Assembly: GCA_031255895.1 (NCBI GenBank)
Contig: JAIRRQ010000111.1
Span: forward strand, 1-11,633
Length of the DNA: 11,633 bases
Source: Methanocalculaceae archaeon
Lineage (GTDB): Archaea; Halobacteriota; Methanomicrobia; Methanomicrobiales; Methanocorpusculaceae
Reading direction: 5' to 3'
The position numbers and the translations under genes are program-made. Positions 6,745 through 11,633 of this stretch are shown here, one piece after another. The notes below the pieces were generated by a model that saw only the letters and a program-made list of their open reading frames with translations, was not told where the DNA came from and made no database searches. Every line of letters starts with the position of its first letter. Position 1 is the stretch's first letter.

Positions 6745-7122
6745 TTATTCGAGCAAAACTGCGTTGATAACGCCATCCTGACCAGGACGACTAACGATGC
6801 GAGCTTTGCCAAGATCTGTCGCAATGATTGCACCCTTGGTCATTAGATTCCGGCGAACATAGTTCGGGTTTGCTGCATTCGCTGCGACAGAGTTAATTTT
6901 GACTTTCTGAACTTTGCCGATCTTTTTGTCGCTGACATTTGCGTACTCACAGCGGAGTGCACGGACTTTCGTGTTACCACCAGTTACTCTGATGATCTTT
7001 ACTCGGGTTTCTCCGATAATGGTGTCTGCCTGATATCTTCCGATTTCAAACCGTTTTTTGCCTCGGTTGGCGTGATAACGGCCACCAGTGAACTTTCTTA
7101 CTGATCTTCCTTGCCAAAGCAT
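6745..7122 (-). CDS. rps8e: 30S ribosomal protein S8e
   Basis: A 125-residue protein matching archaeal S8e throughout: MLWQGRSVRKFTGGRYHANR at the N-terminus, GKKRFEIGRYQADTIIGE (about 21-38), the VKIIRVTGGNTKVRALRCEY strand region (about 41-60), then NAANPNYVRRNLMTKGAII and a C-terminus ending in VSRPGQDGVINAVLLE. It is a basic small-subunit protein; archaeal S8e is about this short. GGAG lies 10 nt before the ATG, inside the end of a 30-codon ORF in the same frame, whose TAA is separated from this ATG by one codon. HypB lies upstream on the same strand, but a strong TATA box at 7254-7263 gives S8e its own promoter. Confidence 0.97.
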   Translation of the reverse strand: MLWQGRSVRKFTGGRYHANRGKKRFEIGRYQADTIIGETRVKIIRVTGGNTKVRALRCEYANVSDKKIGKVQKVKINSVAANAANPNYVRRNLMTKGAIIATDLGKARIVSRPGQDGVINAVLLE

Positions 7123-7125
7123 GAA

Positions 7126-7218
7126 TTAGCGTCTCCGATAATCTGTTTCCCTGAATAAACACCCGAAAACAATAAAGTCTGTGAACGGGCGATCCAAATC
7201 ATACTCGAGTTGGATCAT
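7126..7218 (-). CDS. Possible 30-aa leader ORF upstream of S8e
   Basis: ATG at 7218 opens a 30-codon frame, MIQLEYDLDRPFTDFIVFGC then LFRETDYRRR, stopping at TAA 7126-7128. The stop is followed by one codon and then the in-frame S8e ATG. The S8e TATA box predicts transcription from about 7232, so this ORF would occupy almost the whole S8e leader, starting about 14 nt from the 5' end. Its composition is balanced and protein-like, with a basic end. It could be a small protein, a regulatory upstream ORF, or a chance frame within a leader. I do not recognise it. Confidence 0.33.
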   Translation of the reverse strand: MIQLEYDLDRPFTDFIVFGCLFRETDYRRR

Positions 7219-7253
7219 CTCAGTCTTTTCCAGAGTCTAGTCTTATATCTTAT

Positions 7254-7263
7254 GTATATATAG
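7254..7263 (-). promoter_or_regulatory. TATA box upstream of S8e
   Basis: CTATATATAC on the minus strand is a strong TATA box in the HypB-S8e gap. Transcription from about 7232 would give S8e a leader of roughly 110 nt. Confidence 0.6.
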
Positions 7264-7286
7264 TCTTTCAGGATATTTAAATGCCA

Positions 7287-7982
7287 TTAGGAAAGGATGA
7301 CATCAACAATTTCAGATACGCCCTCTCCCTTGCGAAGATCAGTTTTGAGAATGATCATTTCGGGATTATAGCGTTTGATGTCGATGATCATGCGTTCTAT
7401 GTTGCAGTCGACGGCTTCGGCGAGATCAATTTTATTGATGACAGCAATCTGGCAATCCCGAAACATCATCGGATGTTTGTTAACAACGTCATCACCTTCG
7501 GTGGTTGAGATGACAACGATGCGCTTTTCCGCACCAAGTTTGAAGTCAGTCGGGCAAACCATGTTGCCTACATTTTCAATAAAAACTATGTCGATGTCAT
7601 CGAGATTCATGTGATCAAGGGCATGACGAACGAGATGAGCATCTAAATGGCACTCTTTGCCTGTGTTTACATTGAAAGCAGGGATGCCAACGTTGACGAT
7701 CCGTTGGAAATCATCGTCACCATAGACGTCTCCTGCGATTGCGGCAGTATTGAGGTTGCGTTTTTTGAGTTCAGGGACGATTCGTTCAATAAGCGAGGTT
7801 TTGCCCGAACCTATCGCTCCGAGTAGATCGAACGCGCGAATGCCGCATGCCTTGAAATCTTCTGCATTGCGTTCTGCGAGACGGTTATTAGCACCATAAA
7901 TCTCGGCCTCCATATGAACGTTCACGTGGTGCATAGAAGTACTATTGGTGTGCGTCTGGTTTATAGATACATTGTTCCTCAT
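7287..7982 (-). CDS. hypB: Hydrogenase nickel-incorporation GTPase HypB
   Basis: A 231-residue SIMIBI-class GTPase that delivers nickel during maturation of [NiFe]-hydrogenase, normally with HypA. Visible features: P-loop GAIGSGKTS (55-63), GDVYGDDDF (84-92), the metal-binding Cys111-His112 of TGKECHLDA, ENVGNMVCP with Cys143 (136-144), and NKID (183-186). Cys111, His112 and Cys143 correspond to the nickel/zinc site in the HypB G domain. The N-terminus has no polyhistidine tract and only a few histidines. The start is uncertain: ATG 7982 lacks a ribosome binding site, and Met17 (7934, MHHVNVHMEAEIYGANN) fits the family better. No hypA is next to it; the upstream neighbour is a gene-poor spacer. 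In a methanogen its clients would be the F420- and ferredoxin/heterodisulfide-linked hydrogenases. Confidence 0.96.
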   Translation of the reverse strand: MRNNVSINQTHTNSTSMHHVNVHMEAEIYGANNRLAERNAEDFKACGIRAFDLLGAIGSGKTSLIERIVPELKKRNLNTAAIAGDVYGDDDFQRIVNVGIPAFNVNTGKECHLDAHLVRHALDHMNLDDIDIVFIENVGNMVCPTDFKLGAEKRIVVISTTEGDDVVNKHPMMFRDCQIAVINKIDLAEAVDCNIERMIIDIKRYNPEMIILKTDLRKGEGVSEIVDVILS

Positions 7983-8316
7983 GCGTATGAATTTGCCACA
8001 TTAAAATCGTCAAAAATGTCTTTTTGATCGAAAAATTACACACAATATGATTTAAACCAAATAGATACTGAGACTATATCGTATAATATATGCGTACATA
8101 TTGTTTAGTGTCAGAAATATTCTTGCACCAAAATGCACGCAACACATCCCAAACACAATCGTGCATGATGAAGCTATCAAAAATGTGTTCTCAAAAATAG
8201 CAATTTTTCTGCTTGTTACAGTCCATTCTGGTAATTTCAACAATGACTGAAAAATGGAAAAAACACAATAACAATCGATTGTCGAAATTGATCCTGACAA
8301 TTCCAATATCATCTAT
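7983..8316. other. AT-rich spacer upstream of HypB
   Basis: No gene I can support. It presumably holds the HypB promoter on the minus strand; a weak TATA-like TTTAAAT occurs near 8050-8056. Minus-strand frames (8052-8312, 8191-8400) are low-complexity and resemble no family. On the plus strand, 8108-8231 has a coding-like frame including APKCTQHIPNTIVHDEAIKN, with stops before the DUF488-like remnant that follows. Confidence 0.4.
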
Positions 8317-8536
8317 ATGACGCAGATTTGCACTCTTGGATATGAAAAGCACTCGAATATCCAGAATTTTATCCCTTTTTCCTGCTGATTTAGAAATCAC
8401 AGTAATTGATGCTGATATGATATATTACCGAACAAAAAGTGTAATTATGCCAACTGCGATCATTATGAACAACGAAGAAAGGAAAATGTACGAATACGCG
8501 ATTACTTTACAACCTGACAGTAAACAAACACCATAA
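8317..8536 (+). pseudogene. Probable decayed DUF488-family gene
   Basis: ATG at 8317 opens MTQICTLGYEKHSNIQNFI, which fits the N-terminus of DUF488 proteins (an I-x-T-hydrophobic-GYE-x-x-S...F-I pattern). That frame stops at TGA 8386-8388. A single frameshift within the run TTTTATCCCTTTTTCC moves into a frame reading SLFPADLEITVIDADMIYYR and TKS, fitting the next family segment, where a hydrophobic strand leads to V-x-DVR...YSR. The expected Arg of DVR is replaced (DAD), and similarity fades before the TAA at 8534-8536. So it is truncated, frameshifted and missing a key residue. DUF488 proteins are small and poorly characterised. I judge it a relic rather than a sequencing error because the remainder of the domain (about 120 residues in intact members) is missing. 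Confidence 0.42.
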
Positions 8537-8566
8537 TCAATATCCTTTCAACAGAGCACCAATCAT

Positions 8567-8574
8567 CTTATAGA
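8567..8574 (+). promoter_or_regulatory. TATA-like promoter of the SRP19 operon
   Basis: CTTATAGA is centred about 30 nt before the SRP19 ATG, and no ribosome binding site precedes that ATG. The spacing fits a leaderless or near-leaderless transcript. Confidence 0.45.
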
Positions 8575-8600
8575 TTTTCACACATAATATCATAATAGTT

Positions 8601-8873
8601 ATGGCAATTCGATATCTCTATCCATGCTACTTTGATGCAGAACTGACCAGAACTGAAGGAAGGCGTGTAGCAAAGACGCTCGCAGTTACGTCACCGAATC
8701 TTGCGCAGATTAGACGAGCGGCGAAATTATGCGAACTTACAGTGCTTGATGAGGAATTGGACGTGCGGCATCCAGCACACTGGTTTTTCCACGATGGCAG
8801 GCTGCAGATTGATTATAAGGGGAGTAAAGAAGAGTTACTCCAAAAAATTGCCCACAAATTAAACGAGGTATAA
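8601..8873 (+). CDS. srp19: Signal recognition particle 19 kDa protein
   Basis: A 90-residue protein matching archaeal SRP19: IRYLYPCYFDAELTRTEGRR at residues 3-22, VAKTLAVTSPNLAQIRRAAK (23-42), then the VLDEELDVRHPAHWFFHDGR segment (about 48-67) and QIDYKGSKEELLQKIAHKL. It binds 7S SRP RNA at helices 6 and 8 and prepares the site for SRP54 in cotranslational membrane targeting. The length is typical for archaea. The ATG has no Shine-Dalgarno sequence but a TATA-like element at the right distance, so it is probably leaderless. The PHP gene begins 3 nt after its stop, and its ribosome binding site GAGGT lies within the last SRP19 codons, implying translational coupling. Confidence 0.97.
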   Translation: MAIRYLYPCYFDAELTRTEGRRVAKTLAVTSPNLAQIRRAAKLCELTVLDEELDVRHPAHWFFHDGRLQIDYKGSKEELLQKIAHKLNEV

Positions 8874-8876
8874 TCG

Positions 8877-9521
8877 ATGTACGATTTTCACTGCCATACG
8901 ACGATGAGCGACGGAAAACTATTACCAACTGAATTAATCAGACGGATGGCGATTCTCGGATATACAGAGATGGCAATTTCGGATCACGCCGATTTTTCAA
9001 ATGTTCGAGAGTTAATCCGTGCTGAGATGGCTGTGAAGCGATCTGCTGAGTTATATGGGATTCGTTTGTTTTCAGGAATTGAAATTACTCACGTGCCACC
9101 GGATCAGATAGATGAACTTGCGAAATATGCGAAATATCTCGGTGCAGAGATTGTGATTGTTCACGGGGAGACAATTGCAGAACCAGTCGCACCTGGGACG
9201 AACGCAGCGGCGCTTTCAAGTGCGTACGTGGATATTTTGGCACATCCCGGCCTAATTAAAGAAGAGGATGTTAGTCTTGCGGCCAAAAATGAGGTACTAC
9301 TTGAAATTACGTCACGTGGAGGGCACAGCCATACAAACGGGCATGTACTCTCGATGGCACACCACGCGGGCGTGGATATAGTGGTGGAATCGGATGCACA
9401 CGAATTAGGAGATCTGATGAGTGAGCACATGCGGTACATGGTTGCACGCGGAGCAGGGATGAGTGAGAGTGAGGCAAAAAAAGTTCTTTCTCAAACATTT
9501 GATTCTTTGTTTTTATCATAA
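8877..9521 (+). CDS. PHP-domain phosphoesterase (histidinol-phosphatase-like)
   Basis: A 214-residue PHP-fold metalloenzyme. The metal-ligand motifs are intact: DFHCHTTMSDG with His5 and His7, ISDHADF with Asp36-His37, GIEITH with Glu69, IVHGE with His96, ILAHPG with His123, and VESDAH with Asp173 and His175. PHP proteins hydrolyse phosphoesters using two or three metal ions; archaeal members of this size are usually called histidinol-phosphatase-like without proof. It starts at ATG 8877 with GAGGT 7 nt upstream, inside the end of SRP19, and forms an operon with it. Its place between SRP19 and Gar1/TFB puts it among RNA-related genes rather than histidine genes, so its substrate may not be histidinol phosphate. 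It is not an obvious RNase P p30 subunit, which lacks a full metal site. Confidence 0.9.
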   Translation: MYDFHCHTTMSDGKLLPTELIRRMAILGYTEMAISDHADFSNVRELIRAEMAVKRSAELYGIRLFSGIEITHVPPDQIDELAKYAKYLGAEIVIVHGETIAEPVAPGTNAAALSSAYVDILAHPGLIKEEDVSLAAKNEVLLEITSRGGHSHTNGHVLSMAHHAGVDIVVESDAHELGDLMSEHMRYMVARGAGMSESEAKKVLSQTFDSLFLS

Positions 9522-9548
9522 CCATTATTTTACGACACTGGAGAATCA

Positions 9549-9559
9549 TTATATATAAG
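9549..9559 (+). promoter_or_regulatory. TATA box of the Gar1-TFB operon
   Basis: TTATATATAAG is a strong TATA box 90-100 nt before the Gar1 start, predicting a leader of about 65 nt. The leader holds an 8-bp inverted repeat, GCATATAT (9579-9586) with ATATATGC (9618-9625), and a smaller CCGC/GCGG pair, so it could fold. Confidence 0.6.
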
Positions 9560-9648
9560 TTTGTCATTATAATATATTGCATATATATCCTGTGGTTTGA
9601 TTCCGCAATAATCCGCGATATATGCGGTATGATATTTGAGGTTGATTT

Positions 9649-9990
9649 GTGAAGTTTGCAGGAGAAGTTACGGCGGTTCTTGGAAGGCGGTTGCTTGTTG
9701 TAAAAAGTGATGCTGGACAGCTTCCACCTCTGTATTCGGAGGTTTCAGATGCAAACAAACGCCCAATAGGGAAAATCGTCGATCTCTACGGGAACATAGC
9801 ACGACCATATCTTACCGTTTTATGCAACGATGGTGTTCTGGCAGATGTAGGGGACAGTTTATATGTTATTCCCGGTTCAAAGCCGAAAATTCCGAAAAAA
9901 CTCCGTCATGTATCAGGATACACGAGAGATGGAAATTCTCACTCCCCGAAGACAGGAGATTCAAGATGGAAAAAGAACTCGAGAAGCTGA
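9649..9990 (+). CDS. gar1: H/ACA ribonucleoprotein subunit Gar1
   Basis: A 113-residue protein whose first 75 or so residues are the Gar1 beta-barrel: [19 protein letters not shown], then the signature [20 protein letters not shown] (about 38-57), with Gly, Asp, Gly, Pro and Tyr of the family pattern in place. Gar1 binds Cbf5 in the H/ACA complex and aids turnover of pseudouridylation guided by sRNA. The start is GTG 9649, with GAGGTTGAT just upstream and the family N-terminus right after. The tail past residue 85 is basic and low-complexity; its last 8 codons overlap the TFB start in another frame, so the tail may be partly a by-product of the overlap. Sharing an operon with TFB is a recurring archaeal arrangement. 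Confidence 0.93.
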   Translation: MKFAGEVTAVLGRRLLVVKSDAGQLPPLYSEVSDANKRPIGKIVDLYGNIARPYLTVLCNDGVLADVGDSLYVIPGSKPKIPKKLRHVSGYTRDGNSHSPKTGDSRWKKNSRS

Positions 9991-10985
9991 GGCAGTTAAA
10001 AGAGGATCGCGAAAAAATGAAACAGCGACAGAGTACCGCTGTGGAGAAAGTAAAGGAGAAGCTGGGCGGTAGTGATGCGACTGCAACGGTATGCCCCGAA
10101 TGTGGCAGTCACCAGCTTGTTCATGATTATGAACGCGCGGAGCTCGTATGCCAACACTGCGGTCTGGTACTGGATGATGATTTCATCGATCGAGGACCAG
10201 AATGGCGTGCATTCGACCATGATCAGCGAATGAAACGATCCCGCGTGGGAGCACCTATGACGTTTACGATTCACGACAAGGGTCTGTCTACGATGATTGA
10301 CTGGAGAAACCGCGACAGCTACGGTCGTGCGATTTCATCGAAAAATCGTGCCCAGTTGTACCGACTGAGAAAATGGCAGCGCCGCATCAGAGTGTCCAAT
10401 GCAACAGAGCGTAATCTCGCATTTGCGCTATCGGAATTGGATCGCATGGCGTCAGCATTAGGTCTTCCTAGAAACGTGCGTGAGACAGCAGCAGTTGTGT
10501 ACCGTGATGCGGTGGACAAGAATCTGATCCGTGGCAGGAGTATTGAGGGTGTTGCGGCAGCTGCTCTGTATGCAGCATGCCGCCAATGCAATGTACCAAG
10601 AACTTTGGATGAAATTGCCGAGGTTTCGCGTGTTTCCCGGAAGGAAATTGGTAGAACGTACCGGTTCATCTCTCGTGAACTTGGTCTAAAATTGCTGCCG
10701 ACATCTCCTGGCGACTATGTTCCACGATTTTGTTCAGGTCTTGGTCTGAAAGGTGAGGTGCAATCGCGTGCGATGGAGATCTTGAAACAGGCAGGCGAGC
10801 GGGAGTTGACAAGCGGACGCGGCCCAACAGGTGTTGCAGCGGCTGCGATCTATATTTCGTCAATTCTGTCTGGAGAACGGAGAACACAACGTGAGGTCGC
10901 GGACGTTGCGGGTGTAACAGAAGTCACAATTCGAAACAGATATAAGGAATTGGCAGAACAATTAGATATTGAGATTATCCTCTGA
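9966..10985 (+). CDS. tfb: Transcription initiation factor B (TFB, archaeal TFIIB)
   Basis: A 339-residue TFB, the factor that binds TBP-TATA/BRE and recruits RNA polymerase. The zinc ribbon has Cys43, Cys46, Cys62 and Cys65 (CPECG...CQHCG), followed by the B-reader/linker region ([20 protein letters not shown], about 76-95) and two cyclin folds (about 140-235 and 240-335), with [14 protein letters not shown] in the first and [13 protein letters not shown] in the second. Residues 1-33 form a charged, probably coiled-coil extension rich in E, K and R ahead of the zinc ribbon. The ATG at 9966 has GGAGAT 5 nt upstream and is preferred to an earlier in-frame ATG at 9822, which would read through Gar1 sequence. 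It overlaps Gar1 by 25 nt, and tRNA-Ala begins 30 nt after its stop. Confidence 0.97.
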   Translation: MEKELEKLRQLKEDREKMKQRQSTAVEKVKEKLGGSDATATVCPECGSHQLVHDYERAELVCQHCGLVLDDDFIDRGPEWRAFDHDQRMKRSRVGAPMTFTIHDKGLSTMIDWRNRDSYGRAISSKNRAQLYRLRKWQRRIRVSNATERNLAFALSELDRMASALGLPRNVRETAAVVYRDAVDKNLIRGRSIEGVAAAALYAACRQCNVPRTLDEIAEVSRVSRKEIGRTYRFISRELGLKLLPTSPGDYVPRFCSGLGLKGEVQSRAMEILKQAGERELTSGRGPTGVAAAAIYISSILSGERRTQREVADVAGVTEVTIRNRYKELAEQLDIEIIL

Positions 10986-11015
10986 CTGGGAACATCTTCC
11001 CTCGATATTTTTATT

Positions 11016-11087
11016 GGGCTCGTATATCAGGGGTAGATAGCTACGTTCGCAACGTAGATGCCGCGGGTTCAAATCCCGCCGAGTCCA
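11016..11087 (+). tRNA. tRNA-Ala (CGC)
   Basis: A 72-nt cloverleaf: acceptor GGGCTCG/CGAGTCC with a G3-U70 pair, the alanine identity element, and A73; anticodon arm CTACG-TTCGCAA-CGTAG giving anticodon CGC; T arm GCGGG-TTCAAAT-CCCGC. No intron and no encoded CCA. It starts 30 nt after the TFB stop codon without an obvious TATA box in the gap, so it may be cotranscribed with TFB and cut out of that RNA. Confidence 0.97.
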
Positions 11088-11096
11088 TATCTATGT

Positions 11097-11122
11097 TTTT
11101 GCAATGGTTCTGCGTTGCAAAA
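11097..11122 (+). terminator. Hairpin after tRNA-Ala (probable terminator)
   Basis: TTTTGCAA-tggttctgcg-TTGCAAAA is a perfect 8-bp inverted repeat beginning 10 nt after the tRNA, with a T5 run (11096-11100) on its left arm and TTATTTCT after it. It fits transcript termination or 3' end formation for the TFB-tRNA-Ala unit. Confidence 0.5.
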
Positions 11123-11465
11123 TTATTTCTATTGAGCACTGTTCATGATGTCATAATTTCTGCAGAAAAAAACAGAAGATAATCTGCACTATAGGACAAA
11201 ATCAATAATAATATTCACGAAAATGCTGAAAACACCCAAAAACATCACGTGCAGAGATCGACATCTCAAATCTCATATCATCACAGATGACATATATTCA
11301 AGAGAAATTATCTGCGATGTGTTTTGAGTAGACAGAACATCAAGTCAACAGCGAAAATCAACACATACAGTGGTTGAAATATGGAACGGAAAACGTAATC
11401 TACATTATCAAAGAAATTTTAAGGATAAATGAATGAGTTTAAACACTGAGAATCGAACAACAAAA
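11123..11465. other. AT-rich spacer without recognisable gene
   Basis: No frame on either strand has a ribosome binding site or resembles a known family. I see no tRNA fold, no complete box C/D guide RNA pattern and no repeat array. Confidence 0.5.
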
Positions 11466-11591
11466 TCAACTAATCAGATAAATATAAAACAAAGAAATGT
11501 AAACCCCGTCAGAAACTGAGACGAGAATCAAGGTAACACCAAAAACCAAGATCTCACCACTTCCGAGCATCATTACATATCCGATTCCCAT
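11466..11591 (-). CDS. Possible 41-aa hydrophobic ORF or membrane-protein remnant
   Basis: ATG at 11591 opens a 41-codon minus-strand frame that is almost wholly hydrophobic after residue 12 (GEILVFGVTLILVSVSDGVY and on to LFYIYLIS), ending at TGA 11466-11468. The frame is open 9 codons upstream of the ATG (ILVFASDCY), back to a TAA at 11619-11621. It could encode a single-span or hairpin membrane peptide, or be the relic of a larger transporter. There is no ribosome binding site and I recognise no family. Confidence 0.2.
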   Translation of the reverse strand: MGIGYVMMLGSGEILVFGVTLILVSVSDGVYISLFYIYLIS

Positions 11592-11633
11592 GTAACAGTC
11601 GCTTGCAAAAACCAAAATTTAGGTGTCAAGGGC

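Noticed and set aside
8160..8220. Box C/D guide RNA suggested by ATGATGA near 8165
   Set aside because: No CUGA D box at a suitable distance and no C'/D' pair; a single C-box-like heptamer is not enough.
9822..9965. N-terminal extension of TFB to an ATG at 9822 (387 aa)
   Set aside because: The extra residues are Gar1 sequence read in the wrong frame; the ATG at 9966 has a GGAG site and a sensible TFB N-terminus.
11016..11633. tRNA-Ala as an integration site for a mobile element
   Set aside because: No integrase gene and no repeat of the tRNA 3' end was found in the downstream 550 nt.

Overview
The window looks like chromosomal DNA from a euryarchaeon, most likely a hydrogenotrophic methanogen of the Methanomicrobia (Methanomicrobiales-like). 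The evidence is the set of archaeal information-processing genes (aIF5B, S6e, S8e, SRP19, Gar1, TFB), a DUF2240 protein, HypB, a strict-anaerobe-type hybrid cluster protein, TATA-like elements at the expected distance from several starts, poly-T terminators and GAGGT/GGTGA-type ribosome binding sites. I cannot fix the genus by eye. There is no CRISPR array, insertion sequence, prophage or integron signature.

Layout. (1) 1-1430, minus: 3'-truncated hcp (hybrid cluster protein). (2) 1452-2345: gene-poor stretch with nested inverted repeats upstream of hcp and coding-like debris, then a cysteine-tailed HxlR regulator (2346-2705) with a palindrome at its promoter. (3) 2790-3044, minus: a coding-like remnant and tRNA-His. 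(4) 3242-5472, plus: aIF5B then ribosomal protein S6e, the latter with its own TATA box. (5) 5755-7982, minus: a DUF2240 protein, an unrecognised small protein, ribosomal protein S8e with a 30-codon ORF in its leader, and HypB. (6) 7983-8600: spacer with a probable decayed DUF488 gene. (7) 8601-9521, plus: SRP19 and a PHP-domain phosphoesterase in a tight operon. (8) 9649-11087, plus: Gar1 overlapping TFB, then tRNA-Ala(CGC). (9) 11088-11633: AT-rich, a hairpin and one possible tiny membrane ORF.

How they fit together. Most intact genes serve translation, RNA modification, protein targeting and basal transcription, and the SRP19-PHP-Gar1-TFB block is an archaeal housekeeping arrangement. HypB supplies nickel to hydrogenase. 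Hcp with a nearby HxlR regulator suggests a redox or nitrosative-stress module; the two upstream regions share an 8-mer (CATAGTAT), but the regulatory link is inference.

I found no convincing new multi-gene system. The best leads are the HxlR/hcp operator idea, the S8e leader ORF, the unrecognised gene ahead of DUF2240, the PHP protein embedded among RNA genes, and several eroding genes in the spacers.
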